Positions 1 through 8,598 are shown, numbered from the stretch's first letter. The stretch is 64,000 bases of DNA from SBAX01 sp964646605 (GCA_964646605.1 CAZYEX010000022.1:11494-75493), one strand, 5' to 3'. The notes: generated by a model not told the origin, from the letters alone. Numbers and translations are program-made.

Positions 1-368
1 AAGATTCGTTCCATGGCCGCCAGATGTCCCTCGGGGGCGCTCGAGGGGCTCAGCAGGATGAACACCGTGTACACCGGCGCCCGATCCAACGCCGCGAAGT
101 CCACTCCCTGGCTGGAGCGACCGATCGTCGCGGTCATTTGGGTGATCGAGGGGTGCTTGACGTGGGGGACAGCCACGCCTTTGCCGAACCCCGTGCTCCC
201 CTGGTTCTCGCGGGTGATGGCGGAGCGGGCGACGGCCTCTGACGCCTCTGCCGCGATCGCCCCATGGTCGGCCAACGATTGCACGAGTTCCCGAATGACG
301 CCGTTGCGATCCGTGGCCTGCAACTCAGCCACAATCGAGGGACCGTGGATCAGATCCGTCAGCTTCAT
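1..368 (-). CDS. ptsN: PTS EIIA domain protein, PtsN-like (partial, 3' end beyond window)
   Basis: The gene starts at 368 and runs off the left edge, so about 122 residues are visible. The protein begins MKLTDLIHGPSIVAEL and has the EIIA(Ntr)/fructose-type phosphorylation region: the phospho-acceptor His lies in GVAVPHVKHP, preceded by the family pattern REN(x)GSTGFG. In the nitrogen PTS this domain receives phosphate from NPr and acts as a regulatory switch rather than in sugar import. It lies 24 bp downstream of hpf on the same strand, matching the common rpoN-hpf-ptsN order, which favours PtsN over a sugar transporter EIIA. The C-terminus is not visible, so a fusion cannot be excluded. Confidence 0.85.
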   Translation of the reverse strand, partial: MKLTDLIHGPSIVAELQATDRNGVIRELVQSLADHGAIAAEASEAVARSAITRENQGSTGFGKGVAVPHVKHPSITQMTATIGRSSQGVDFAALDRAPVYTVFILLSPSSAPEGHLAAMERI

Positions 369-392
369 GCGCTTACCCGCTGTCGAATCCGC

Positions 393-728
393 CTAGCCCT
401 CGGACACGGTCCCATCCGCCGCCACGCCACCCTTACGGTTACGGAGCTTCTCTTTGTGTTTGGTGAGTTGACGCTCCATTTTATCTAGTATCACGTCAAT
501 CAAGGCAAACGTGTCCGGCCCGGTGCCTCTGGAAAGGAAGGTGTGCCGGTGGTCCGCTCGAACGATCATCTCCGCCGAAAACTGCTCGGATTCGTGGTCG
601 AGAATGACCTCGATCTCATGGATCCGATCGTAATACTTCGTCAGTCGGGCGGCCTTGGTTTGAATGTACTCCCGAACTTCGTCGCTCACCTCGACATGCC
701 GCCCTTTCACCACGATTTGCACGGTCAA
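393..728 (-). CDS. hpf: Ribosome hibernation promoting factor, short HPF/RaiA family
   Basis: 111 residues, starting MTVQIVVKGRHVEVSDEV. It shows the beta-alpha-beta-beta-beta-alpha pattern of the YfiA/HPF family, including the strand EIEVILDHE, the hallmark VRADHRHTFLSR stretch, and the final helix DVILDKMERQLTKHKEKLRN. The family binds the 30S decoding centre and silences ribosomes in stationary phase. The length is that of short HPF: there is no C-terminal dimerisation domain, so a separate factor would be needed to form 100S dimers. It is first in a two-gene unit with the PtsN-like gene. Confidence 0.93.
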   Translation of the reverse strand: MTVQIVVKGRHVEVSDEVREYIQTKAARLTKYYDRIHEIEVILDHESEQFSAEMIVRADHRHTFLSRGTGPDTFALIDVILDKMERQLTKHKEKLRNRKGGVAADGTVSEG

Positions 729-919
729 TCCTCCGGTTGCCTCAGGTCACGCGTGGTTCGGCTTGGGCTCATGGGACGTATCCGACCCTCCCCAGCCTCC
801 GGTCGTTAGACGCTTCGCGGTTCCTTGACCCCCGACGCGACCACATCGCCGACTCTATTGAATCTGGTTTTCAACGTCAACGGTTGTTGGGACGGCCTTG
901 CGGCGCTACCATCCGCAAT

Positions 920-1507
920 GTGGAGATTGAGGTTCACTCGACGGTCCGTGGGCCCCTCCCCTATCGAGCTTGGGGCTTGACCGGAGCGTTCCTTGCGTCG
1001 GCTGCCGTGCTTTCCGTTTGGTTTTCGGCTCATCGCGCTCAAGAACTGAGCGTTAGACGCGTAGAACCCGCGGGTTGGACGGTCTCCTTTCGTCCCCCCA
1101 GCCGCTATGAGGAGCGGACTCCCCGGGCACCCCGATCGGGACCCGCCGTGGTCTACCAGGGGCCGCTGAGCGGCGGGGGAGTCGCGGAAATGACCATTCG
1201 GCGCTTTCCTGCCGGTTCGGGGGTTAGCCCGGACGAGGCCTGTAGTCGGGCGCTGAGTCCATTCACCCCCCTGCTTGTGGCCATCCTTGGCGGTCCACCG
1301 ACCAAGAGCCAGGAGAAACTTGGCCCCTGGGAGGGAATCGAGTTGCGTCCCTTGGGACTCCCCATGGTCGTTCGGGCGGCCGCGGATTCGACGGGGGAGG
1401 TTTACTTGGTTGCCCTGCGCGTCGTTGGGGTCCCCTTGCAAGAGGAGCTGTATCGGGTGTTCGATTCGGTTTGCGGCTCCTTCGAGCCCGTCGACCGGCC
1501 CGAATGA
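920..1507 (+). CDS. Hypothetical protein with one N-terminal membrane anchor
   Basis: I do not recognise the family. The likely start is the GTG at 920 (195 residues); the open frame extends further upstream, but that part reads like non-coding sequence. A hydrophobic stretch (AWGLTGAFLASAAVLSVWF) near residue 25 is a signal anchor. The rest is a soluble domain opening with WTVSFRPPSRYEERT and ending ELYRVFDSVCGSFEPVD, reminiscent of small 'W-x-(V/I)-x-(F/Y)-P' extracytoplasmic domains that follow a signal anchor. It lies about 100 bp upstream of a pseudopilin-like gene on the same strand, so both may be envelope components. The start is uncertain. Confidence 0.5.
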   Translation: MEIEVHSTVRGPLPYRAWGLTGAFLASAAVLSVWFSAHRAQELSVRRVEPAGWTVSFRPPSRYEERTPRAPRSGPAVVYQGPLSGGGVAEMTIRRFPAGSGVSPDEACSRALSPFTPLLVAILGGPPTKSQEKLGPWEGIELRPLGLPMVVRAAADSTGEVYLVALRVVGVPLQEELYRVFDSVCGSFEPVDRPE

Positions 1508-1607
1508 GCCGGACTTCGGCCCTTTCGCATTCTCGGTGACGCGGTTACCATCCCAGCGTCCGAGGACGTAACGCAACCATCGCCTTCGCGTCGTGACGGA
1601 GCGTCGG

Positions 1608-2435
1608 ATGAATTGGCCGCGCAGAAAGCGCTCGGCGAAACGCCCCCACCTTGCGGCTCATTCCGCCGTTTCCCTTCCCGAAGTGTTGATCGTCTTGGCC
1701 CTGATTCTTTTCCTGCTCGCTTTGCTGGTTCCCGGGCTGGCCGACGCGAAGGAGCGGGCTCGTCGTGTGCAATGCGCCAACAACCTCCGACAATGGGGCA
1801 TCGCCTTGCAGAGTTATCGCGACGAGTACGGCGACTATCTGCCGACCGAAGGCACGTTTCTGAACCAAGGTCTGTTGAAACCGTGGACGTGGTACAACGC
1901 CTTGCCGCCGTATCTGGGAGCGCCTTCCTACGGGGAGCTCGAACACGTGAACACCCAGGAGTTCCGCGAACTCAAGAACGTTCACGTCTGGGTTTGCCCG
2001 TCCAAAAACTTGACCGACGCCTATAAGAGTGGTTCGGGGAAGAATCAGTTCCATTACGGCATGAACCAAGTGCTGGACGGTTTGGGCTCGCTGAATGACC
2101 CTTCGCGCGACGCTCCGGACTTCCCCGACGGTCCCGATGAACCCCTGCCCGGCAGACTGTTCCGCAAGAAACCGCAAACCGCGTACCTCTTCGACATCGC
2201 CATGAACCTGCCCTCGGGCACGCCGCGACGGGTGGCGACGCGCTATGCGGTGGACTATGAGGGGCGGCGGATGGGGGAGTTTCACGGGGATTACACCAAT
2301 GTCCTTTGCCTGAGCGGCGGCGTCGTAGCACTGACCACCGACGACATCGTGAGCGACAAGGACTTTCGCTACGGCGAGATTCAGTGGAGTCATCCGCGGG
2401 TGTATTGGGGTTACCCCAGACCGCGGTCGCCATAA
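1608..2435 (+). CDS. Type II secretion/pilin-like protein (prepilin N-terminus, H-x-DG-like C-terminus)
   Basis: 275 residues from the ATG at 1608, chosen because GGAG lies 8 bp upstream; a GTG at 1593 is an alternative. After a basic leader comes a prepilin-type segment, SLPEVLIVLALILFLLALLVPG, with the conserved Glu at +5. Next is the family's usual AKERARRVQCANNLRQWGIALQSYRDEYGDYLP. The C-terminal part (RMGEFHGDYTNVLCLSGGVVAL) is a variant of the 'H-x9-DG' motif of the large planctomycete pseudopilin family (DUF1559-like). These proteins are made as membrane-anchored prepilins; their individual roles are mostly unknown. The usual G-F-T-L-I-E cleavage motif is altered to A-V-S-L-P-E, so processing by prepilin peptidase is not certain. 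Confidence 0.75.
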   Translation: MNWPRRKRSAKRPHLAAHSAVSLPEVLIVLALILFLLALLVPGLADAKERARRVQCANNLRQWGIALQSYRDEYGDYLPTEGTFLNQGLLKPWTWYNALPPYLGAPSYGELEHVNTQEFRELKNVHVWVCPSKNLTDAYKSGSGKNQFHYGMNQVLDGLGSLNDPSRDAPDFPDGPDEPLPGRLFRKKPQTAYLFDIAMNLPSGTPRRVATRYAVDYEGRRMGEFHGDYTNVLCLSGGVVALTTDDIVSDKDFRYGEIQWSHPRVYWGYPRPRSP

Positions 2436-2466
2436 TCCCCGCGGGGGTTGGGGGTTGGGGGACAAC

Positions 2467-2958
2467 ATGTTGGTGGGGGTGATGTCGGATAGCCATGGTC
2501 GTCATGCGGCCGTTCGCAAAGCGATCGAGTTGTTCGATTCTTTAGGCGTGGTCCATATCGTTCACTGCGGCGACATCGGCGGGGCCGAGGTCTTCGACGA
2601 GCTTGTCGATCGGCGAGTGGCGTTCGTATGGGGAAACATGGACTTCCCCGAGGACGGACTGCCGGCCTATGTGCAGACGCTGGGGTTTACCCTCCCGCGT
2701 GAGCCGCCGCTTCTCTTGGATTTGGACGGCAAGTCGGCGGCGATCTTCCACGGCCACGAGGCGGGTTTCGCAACCGCGCCGCGGCGCCTCAAGGTGGACT
2801 ACATCTTCCACGGCCACACGCACATGGTTCGTGACGAGGTGGTCGGCGGCCGGCGAATCATCAACCCCGGGGCCCTGTTCCGCGCCGCCCGCAAGACCGT
2901 GGCCACGCTCGATACGGCGACGGATCGACTCGACTTTCACGAGCTGCGCGGAGTGTAA
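2467..2958 (+). CDS. YfcE/MJ0936-family metallophosphoesterase
   Basis: 163 residues from the ATG at 2467; a TTG at 2455 would add four residues. The calcineurin-like metal-binding blocks are all present: SDSHG near the start, HCGDIGG, GNMD, a first HGHE, then HGHTHM and INPGA towards the end. The YfcE/MJ0936 branch consists of single-domain phosphodiesterases with activity on model substrates and poorly known physiological substrates. It follows the pseudopilin gene closely on the same strand. Function beyond the family is not indicated by the context. Confidence 0.88.
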   Translation: MLVGVMSDSHGRHAAVRKAIELFDSLGVVHIVHCGDIGGAEVFDELVDRRVAFVWGNMDFPEDGLPAYVQTLGFTLPREPPLLLDLDGKSAAIFHGHEAGFATAPRRLKVDYIFHGHTHMVRDEVVGGRRIINPGALFRAARKTVATLDTATDRLDFHELRGV

Positions 2959-3044
2959 GCATGGTGGCACTGGGGGCTCTTGCAACGTGACACGAAGGGA
3001 CGGAGGGACGACGCCGGTTACCCGGGGTCGGGTGGACCCGGACG

Positions 3045-3425
3045 TTAGAGAACTGACGGTCGTCTCACGCGGATCCGCCCCGGCTCGACGATGACGAGGC
3101 ACCCGCGAAGGGCATCCATATTCTGCTCGCGCAGGAAGGAGACCACCGTGCGGCTGACCTCGCCCGGTCCCAGCGTCGCGGGGCGGAACACGACGATGCC
3201 CGGATGCGAACCCGGCGGAAACCTCACTACGTTGGCGAAGTCCAGGTCCAGCGAGAGCAACATCCGGCCTTCTTGCCTGGCTGCCGCAGCAATCTCCTCG
3301 TCTGGACGGGAAAGCAGCCCTTCGTCCGCAGCCGTCAGGGAGTCAAATCCCAGCGTGCCCAACGGGTCCTTCAGATGGCGCGACAAGTTCTCGTCGAGCT
3401 TGAACGTTACCCGACGAGCTTCCAC
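3045..3425 (-). CDS. DUF5615 PIN-like protein (putative toxin)
   Basis: 126 residues. The N-terminal KLDENLSRHLKDPLGTLGFDSLTAADEGLLSRPDEEI and the following GRMLLSLDLDFANVVRFPP match the DUF5615 'PIN-like' family, with acidic residues placed as in PIN nuclease active sites (LDEN, DEE, LDLDF). Its start overlaps the end of the DUF433 gene by 19 bp, the standard two-gene layout of this proposed toxin-antitoxin type. Nuclease activity for DUF5615 is inferred from fold similarity and is not shown here. Confidence 0.85.
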   Translation of the reverse strand: MEARRVTFKLDENLSRHLKDPLGTLGFDSLTAADEGLLSRPDEEIAAAARQEGRMLLSLDLDFANVVRFPPGSHPGIVVFRPATLGPGEVSRTVVSFLREQNMDALRGCLVIVEPGRIRVRRPSVL

Positions 3426-3643
3426 GTGTTCTCCCGGGCGAGTTCCGCGGCGTAGGCAAGAGCTGCGTGGATGTCCTCAACGGTAAGCGGGGGGTAGTGG
3501 TCGATGACTTGCTCGGGCGTCAAACCCTCCGCGAGGGCGTCAAGGATGATGGCGATGTAGATGCGCGTCCCCTTGATACAGGGCTTCCCGGCACAAACGG
3601 CCGGGTTCACGCTGATCCGTTCGAGGAGTTTATGGTTTTCCAT
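3407..3643 (-). CDS. DUF433 antitoxin-like protein
   Basis: 78 residues from the internal ATG at 3643 (MENHKLLERISVNPAVCAGK); the open frame continues upstream without family-like sequence. It contains the DUF433 signature ISVNPAVCAGKPCIKGTRI followed by a winged-helix-like segment, LAEGLTPEQVIDHYPPLTVEDIHAALAYA. DUF433 proteins usually precede DUF5615 genes and are taken to be the DNA-binding antitoxin. The overlap with the downstream gene suggests coupled translation. Confidence 0.88.
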   Translation of the reverse strand: MENHKLLERISVNPAVCAGKPCIKGTRIYIAIILDALAEGLTPEQVIDHYPPLTVEDIHAALAYAAELARENTWKLVG

Positions 3644-3838
3644 GACCGATCGTCCTGGCCGAGACCTCCATCGCACGTGGGCACCGATGCCCTTGAAGCT
3701 TCGCCGCATTATACGCATGGGAAACGCCGGAGGGAACGGAACCCAATTGGCCGGCGTCCTTGAGTCGTAGCGGTCGGAAACGGCGCGGACATCCGCCGAA
3801 CGAGAGGCAAGATCCGTCGCCTTCGCTCTGGGTTCGGA

Positions 3839-6613
3839 TTATGTCGTCGCCAGTTTTCGCAGCACGAACGGCAGGATGCCGCCGTTTTTGTAGTATTCGA
3901 CCTCGACGGCGGTGTCGATGCGGGAAAGCAATGCGATGGTTCGAGTTGTGCCGGTCTTGGGGTCGGTGAGGCGGACTTGGACTTCCTGGCCGGGGGTATG
4001 AAGGGCAGCGATCCCACTCTTATGGGTGGCACTACCCTCACCCCTGCCCCTCTCCCTAGCAGGGAGAGGGGTGAAGTCGAAGATTTCGTGGCCGGTGATG
4101 GCGAGTGATTGGCGGGTCTCGCCGGGGCGGAACTGGAGGGGCCAGACGCCCATGCCTACCAGGTTGCCGCGGTGGATTCGTTCGTAGCTTTCGGCAATGA
4201 CAGCCCGCACCCCGAGCAGCAACGTACCCTTGGCCGCCCAGTCGCGGGAGGAACCCGTCCCATACTCCTTGCCGGCGATGACCAGCAGCGGAGTGCCTTC
4301 CTTCCTGTAGCGCTGCGCCGCATCGAAAACGGGCATTGGCTCGCCGGATGGTAGGTGGATGGTCACGCCGCCTTCGGTTCCCGGAGCGAGAAAATTGCGC
4401 AGGCGAATGTTGGCGAACGTGCCACGGGTCATGACGCGGTCATTGCCCCGCCGCGAGCCGTAGCTGTTGAAGTCCGCGGGTTTGACGCCGTGTTCCTGCA
4501 AGAATCGACCCGCCGGGGAGTCGGCCGTGATCGCACCGGCGGGCGAGATGTGATCGGTGGTCACGGAGTCGCCGACCATCACCAACACTCGTGCGCCGTG
4601 GATCGGTCGGACCGGCGGGGCCTCGATCGTCAGACCCTCGAAAAACGGCGGGCTTTGCACGTAGGTGCTTTTCGCATCCCACGGGTACGTTTCGCCGGAG
4701 ACGCCGGTGATGCGGTTCCAACGATCGTTGCCGGTGAAGACGGTGGCGTACTGTTTTTGGAATTTCTCGGCGGTGACGGAGCGTTGGACGACGGCATCGA
4801 CCTCGGCCTGTGTCGGCCAGATGTCACGCAGATAAACCGGGCGGCCTTGGGGGTCGGTTCCCAGCGGATCGCGGGTCAGGTCGATGTCCGTGGTGCCTGC
4901 GAGTGCGTAGGCGACGACGAGCGGCGGAGAGGCAAGGTAGTTCGCCTTGACCTGGGAGTGGACACGGCCCTCGAAGTTGCGATTGCCGCTAAGGACCGCT
5001 GCGGCGACGAGTTCGTTTTTGGTCACGGCGTCGGCGACGGCGTCGGGCAGAGGTCCGCTGTTGCCGATGCAAGTCGTACATCCATACCCCACCGTATGAA
5101 ATCCGAGTTGTTCCAAATACGGCGTAAGCCCGGCGTCGTTGAGGTATTCGGTCACCACCCGCGAGCCGGGGGCGAGGCTCGTTTTCACGTAAGGTTTGGC
5201 GTGCAGACCCTTTTCGCAGGCCTTTTTCGCCAATAGTCCGGCCGCCACCATGACCGAGGGATTCGAGGTGTTGGTGCAACTGGTGATGGCGGCGATGACC
5301 ACGGAACCGTGGGTGATCGTGGCTGAGTGACCGTTACCTGGCACCGCAGCGGTGCGGCGCAGGGCTGTTTCATCCAGGCCGAACCCGCGCTCGCTGATCG
5401 GCGCCCGAAGACTGGATGCGAAAGACGACTGAACCTTGCTGAGCAGCACCCGATCCTGGGGTCTCTTGGGACCGGCCAGACTCGGCTCGACGGTGGACAA
5501 ATCCAACGCGATCGTGTCGCCGAAGACGGGGTCGGGGGTTGCATCGGTTCGGAACAGTCCTTGCTCTTTCGTATATCGTTCGACAAGATCGACGAGGTCG
5601 TCTGGTCGTGCCGTGCGACGCAGATAGTTAAGCGTTTCGTCATCGACGGGAAAGAAGCCCATGGTGGCGCCGTATTCGGGGGCCATGTTGGCGACCGTCG
5701 CCCGATCGGCGAGGCTCATGCCGTTGATCCCGTCGCCGAAGAACTCGACGAATTTGTTGACCACGCCCTTTTTTCGCAGCATTTCCGTAACGGCGAGCAC
5801 GAGGTCGGTAGCGGTCGCCCCTTCGCGCAGTCGGCCGGTCAGGCGGAAACCGACAACGTCGGGGAGGAGCATGTAGCAGGGTTGCCCGAGCATGACGGCC
5901 TCCGCTTCGATTCCGCCCACGCCCCATCCGACGACTCCCAGACCGTTGATCATGGTCGTGTGGCTGTCCGTGCCGACCAGGCTGTCGGGGAATGCGGTGG
6001 GGATGCCGTTGATCTCGCGCGTGCTCACCACCGTGGCGAGGTATTCGAGGTTCACTTGGTGAACGATTCCCGTCGCCGGCGGGACCACGCGGAATCCGCG
6101 GAGGGCGTTCTGTCCCCAGCGGAGGAATTGGTATCGTTCGAGGTTGCGGGTGAACTCGAGGTCGGCGTTGATCCCCAGGGCCCCCAGGGACCCGAAAGCG
6201 TCCACCTGCACGGAGTGGTCGATCACCAGATCGACGGGGATGAGCGGGTTGATCTTCTTCGGGTCGTTGCCCAGACGCTGGATCGCATCGCGCATCGCGG
6301 CCAGGTCGACCAGGCAGGGTACGCCCGTAAAGTCTTGAAGAAGGACGCGGGCGGGGATGAACGGCACCTCGCGGTCGGAGCTTTTCTTGGGGTTCCATGC
6401 GGCGATCGCGGCCACGTCGGCCTCGGTCACCGTGAAGCCGTCGACGCTGCGAAGAGCGCTCTCCAGTAGCACCTTGATGCTGAACGGAAGACGGTCGAGC
6501 CCGGCAAATCCGCGTCCGGCGAGGGCGGGAAGGCTGTAGATGCGCACCTTGCCGGATCGAATGCCGAGGGTCTTTTCAGCTCCCAAACTCGTGTTTTTCT
6601 TGTCGGTGGACAT
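3839..6613 (-). CDS. acnA: Aconitate hydratase (AcnA/IRP type)
   Basis: 924 residues, full length for AcnA (about 890-900), with an extra C-terminal segment. It converts citrate to isocitrate in the TCA cycle using a [4Fe-4S] cluster. Cluster ligands are visible: Cys in AITSCTNTSNPSVM (near residue 447) and two Cys in GCTTCIGNSGPL (near 516). Substrate-site blocks include VGTDSHTTMINGLGV, and the swivelling domain has GSSRDWAAKG and AVIAESYERIHRGNL. Around residue 850 the normal ...HEIFDF-(x)-PGQEV... junction is widened by about 25 residues (TPLPARERGRGEGSATHKSG), encoded by a palindromic repeat (separate entry). No operon partner is visible; the gene is flanked by a toxin-type pair and by divergent small genes. 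Confidence 0.97.
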   Translation of the reverse strand: MSTDKKNTSLGAEKTLGIRSGKVRIYSLPALAGRGFAGLDRLPFSIKVLLESALRSVDGFTVTEADVAAIAAWNPKKSSDREVPFIPARVLLQDFTGVPCLVDLAAMRDAIQRLGNDPKKINPLIPVDLVIDHSVQVDAFGSLGALGINADLEFTRNLERYQFLRWGQNALRGFRVVPPATGIVHQVNLEYLATVVSTREINGIPTAFPDSLVGTDSHTTMINGLGVVGWGVGGIEAEAVMLGQPCYMLLPDVVGFRLTGRLREGATATDLVLAVTEMLRKKGVVNKFVEFFGDGINGMSLADRATVANMAPEYGATMGFFPVDDETLNYLRRTARPDDLVDLVERYTKEQGLFRTDATPDPVFGDTIALDLSTVEPSLAGPKRPQDRVLLSKVQSSFASSLRAPISERGFGLDETALRRTAAVPGNGHSATITHGSVVIAAITSCTNTSNPSVMVAAGLLAKKACEKGLHAKPYVKTSLAPGSRVVTEYLNDAGLTPYLEQLGFHTVGYGCTTCIGNSGPLPDAVADAVTKNELVAAAVLSGNRNFEGRVHSQVKANYLASPPLVVAYALAGTTDIDLTRDPLGTDPQGRPVYLRDIWPTQAEVDAVVQRSVTAEKFQKQYATVFTGNDRWNRITGVSGETYPWDAKSTYVQSPPFFEGLTIEAPPVRPIHGARVLVMVGDSVTTDHISPAGAITADSPAGRFLQEHGVKPADFNSYGSRRGNDRVMTRGTFANIRLRNFLAPGTEGGVTIHLPSGEPMPVFDAAQRYRKEGTPLLVIAGKEYGTGSSRDWAAKGTLLLGVRAVIAESYERIHRGNLVGMGVWPLQFRPGETRQSLAITGHEIFDFTPLPARERGRGEGSATHKSGIAALHTPGQEVQVRLTDPKTGTTRTIALLSRIDTAVEVEYYKNGGILPFVLRKLATT
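4031..4080. repeat. REP-like palindrome inside the acnA coding region
   Basis: CCCCTCTCCCT (4047-4057), loop AGC, AGGGAGAGGGG (4061-4071) is a perfect 11-bp inverted repeat, preceded on the + strand by CCCTCACCCC. The same core with its GGGGTGAGGG flank recurs in opposite orientation in the intergenic patch at 38.4-38.8 kb. Here it is read in frame as part of aconitase. Confidence 0.85.
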
Positions 6614-6816
6614 GGCTCTCTCGGAAGTCGTGGTCCTCTCTCTACGCCCCGAATAATGGGGGGACGCATTATACGGATCGGCCTAATCCGGGTCAAAATC
6701 GCGGTCTTCGGGTTGGGTTGCGTTGGCGGGCGGATGGTCTATAATTCGCGGGCCCGGCTGGCGTACCGGCGGGTCCGAAAGCGTCAGGGAGTCGCGGCGC
6801 CGGGGTGAGGGTCACG

Positions 6817-7044
6817 ATGACCAAGATTGACGAGGAGTTGTTGAAGATCATGGTTTGCCCGCTGGCCCGCACCCCGCTGGTGCAGGTGGGCGATTGGCTG
6901 TACTCGACAGACGCCAAGACGAGGCGAAAGTACCCGGTACGCGACGGCATCCCCATCATGCTGATCGACGAATCGGTGGTGGCGGACTCGGCGGAGTTCG
7001 AGAAGGTGATGAGCGAGGCGAAGCAACCGAGCCGCGGGCTGTAG
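6817..7044 (+). CDS. Trm112-like small protein
   Basis: 75 residues from the ATG at 6817, preceded by GGTGAGG; an ATG-like start at 6805 is possible. The sequence IDEELLKIMVCPLARTPLVQ...YPVRDGIPIMLIDE follows the Trm112/YcaR family (DxxLLxxLxCPxxxxxL, then YPIxxGIPxML). Trm112 proteins are small zinc-binding partners of methyltransferases or stand-alone proteins of unknown role. Only one Cys of the usual CPxCK pair is kept (MVCPLARTPL), so zinc binding is doubtful. It sits just upstream of an S18-like gene on the same strand. Confidence 0.82.
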   Translation: MTKIDEELLKIMVCPLARTPLVQVGDWLYSTDAKTRRKYPVRDGIPIMLIDESVVADSAEFEKVMSEAKQPSRGL

Positions 7045-7113
7045 ACCGCGCGGACGACCCGCGGTGTACCAGTCGCGGGTTCGCGCGAACCTCAGGAAGA
7101 AAGAGCAAGCACG

Positions 7114-7359
7114 ATGACCACTGAAGAAGGAAAAAGTTTTCACACCGAACGTCGCTTTCCGGATCGCGGAGGACACGGCTGGGTCGGACCGCTGGTCAGC
7201 TACAAGGAACTCGACCTGCTTCGTAAGTTCCTCACCTCCAGCAGCAAGCTCATGTCCCGCAAACGCGGAGGGGCCAGCGCCCAGGAGCAAAAAGCGCTGA
7301 AGCTCGCCGTGAAGCAGGCGCGCTTCATGGCTTTGATTCCGTACCGCGGCGGGATGTGA
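7114..7359 (+). CDS. rpsR: Ribosomal protein bS18-like
   Basis: 81 residues. The C-terminal two thirds match bS18: VSYKELDLLRKFLTSSSKLMSRKRGGASAQEQKALKLAVKQARFMALIPY, including the family's IKxARxMALLPY ending. The N-terminus has none of the Cys residues found in zinc-binding S18 forms. The gene is not in the usual rpsF-ssb-rpsR-rplI cluster; it follows a Trm112-like gene. It may be a second (paralogous) copy, as many bacteria keep zinc-plus and zinc-minus copies, or the only copy in a rearranged genome. Genome context would decide. Confidence 0.82.
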   Translation: MTTEEGKSFHTERRFPDRGGHGWVGPLVSYKELDLLRKFLTSSSKLMSRKRGGASAQEQKALKLAVKQARFMALIPYRGGM

Positions 7360-7436
7360 CGATCGGAACTCGAGGGGCAAGCGACGGGTTGAGGTAGCGC
7401 CCGCGCTGCAACCAGGGCTCGTGTTGGAGTTTTCCG

Positions 7437-7694
7437 ATGAGACCAAGTGACATCGCCGCGCATACCCGGAAGCAGCCGTTTCAGCCGGTACGGGTGTTCA
7501 TTTCCGACGGTACATCCTATGACGTACGACATCCTGAGATGATGATGGTTGGTCGGACGGAAGTCATCATCGGTCTCGAGTCAACCCGCGACGATGTTTT
7601 CGATCGCTTCGCTTATTGCGACCCCGTCCACATCACCCGCATCGAGCCGATCAACGGGCGACGCCCCAGTGGTCGAAAGAAACGCACTCGCTAG
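7437..7694 (+). CDS. Small conserved hypothetical protein
   Basis: 85 residues. The pattern KQPFQPVRVFISDGTSYDVRHPEMMMVGRTEVIIGL...DPVHITRIEPI resembles short proteins common in planctomycete genomes (xPFxPFRVxxSDGxxxxVRHPE...HITxIE). I know no function for that family. It contains no catalytic motif or membrane segment and has a basic C-terminal tail (GRRPSGRKKRTR). It lies between the S18-like gene and a convergent hydrolase. Confidence 0.72.
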   Translation: MRPSDIAAHTRKQPFQPVRVFISDGTSYDVRHPEMMMVGRTEVIIGLESTRDDVFDRFAYCDPVHITRIEPINGRRPSGRKKRTR

Positions 7695-7713
7695 CGGCGC
7701 TGGCGCGGTCCGG

Positions 7714-8598
7714 TCAGTCCCGTCCCAGGAAGTCTCCCAGCAGGGGAACGATGCGCTCCGCCGCGTCCTCGACGACGTAATGACCCGCATCCAGGAAACG
7801 ATGGACCTCGGCGTGCGGAAAGCGCGCGGTCCATTGGTCCAGAAACGCCGGGGTAAAACAAAAATCCTGCATCCCCCAAAGGATCAGCATCGGCCGATCG
7901 GCGAGCCGCGGCAATCCGGCCTCGAGCGACTGCACCACGGAATGGCTTTCCACCGACGGATTCGAGGGAATGTCGCGGACGAAGCGCAATACCGCGACGC
8001 GATGGGCGTAGGAGTCGTAGGGCAGTAGATACCCGCGACGGACTTTGCGGGTCATGCGCTCGTGCCTCCTGCAACCCATCCAAAACGAGGCCCGCACAAA
8101 GAGGTTCAACCCCCGGACGGCCAGTCCGCCGAGGATCGGCCAGCCGCAGACGCGGATGCGAAACGGCGTCGGCCCGCCTGGGAACGCGGCCGTATTGAAG
8201 ATCACCAGTCGACGCACGCGCTCGGAGTTCTCTACCGCCCAGCCGCAGGCGATGGCCCCGCCCCAATCATGACCGGCCAGCGTCACCTCGGAAAGTTGCA
8301 GATGATCCAGGAGCCGCCCGAGATTGCGTATGTGGGTGGAGAGAGTGTACGGGTAGGTCCGGGGTTTTTCCGACATCCCGCAGCCGATGTGGTCGAGGGC
8401 GATGACGCGGTAGCGGTCCCGAAGCTCCTTGATCAAATCGCGGAAATAAAAGGACCAGGTGGGGTTTCCGTGGACCAGAACCAGGGCGTGCCCGGCGCCC
8501 TCGTCCACGTAGTGCATTCGATGACCGTCGATGTCGAGAAAGTGCGAGTCGAACGGATAAAGGTCGGCGACGGGCGCCAGGCGTGGGTCACGCATCAT
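7714..8598 (-). CDS. Alpha/beta hydrolase, haloalkane dehalogenase-like
   Basis: 294 residues from the paired ATGs at 8598/8595; the open frame continues upstream but without homologous-looking sequence. Landmarks: the oxyanion motif LVHGNPTWSFYFRDLI, LDHIGCGMSEKP, and the nucleophile elbow AGHDWGGAIACGWA with Asp as nucleophile. It ends with acid and His segments (LILWGMQDFCFTPAFLDQW, FLDAGHYVVEDAAE). An Asp nucleophile in GHDWGG is typical of haloalkane dehalogenases and epoxide hydrolases. HGNPT with W next favours the dehalogenase-like branch, but substrate cannot be told from sequence alone. Confidence 0.86.
   Translation of the reverse strand: MMRDPRLAPVADLYPFDSHFLDIDGHRMHYVDEGAGHALVLVHGNPTWSFYFRDLIKELRDRYRVIALDHIGCGMSEKPRTYPYTLSTHIRNLGRLLDHLQLSEVTLAGHDWGGAIACGWAVENSERVRRLVIFNTAAFPGGPTPFRIRVCGWPILGGLAVRGLNLFVRASFWMGCRRHERMTRKVRRGYLLPYDSYAHRVAVLRFVRDIPSNPSVESHSVVQSLEAGLPRLADRPMLILWGMQDFCFTPAFLDQWTARFPHAEVHRFLDAGHYVVEDAAERIVPLLGDFLGRD

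Noticed and set aside
806..1576. 256-codon minus-strand frame opposite the membrane-anchored hypothetical protein
   Set aside because: Gly/Asn/Arg-rich with no hydrophobic pattern; the + strand frame has a sensible membrane anchor and soluble domain.
5327..6469. 380-codon + strand frame opposite acnA
   Set aside because: Antisense shadow of aconitase.
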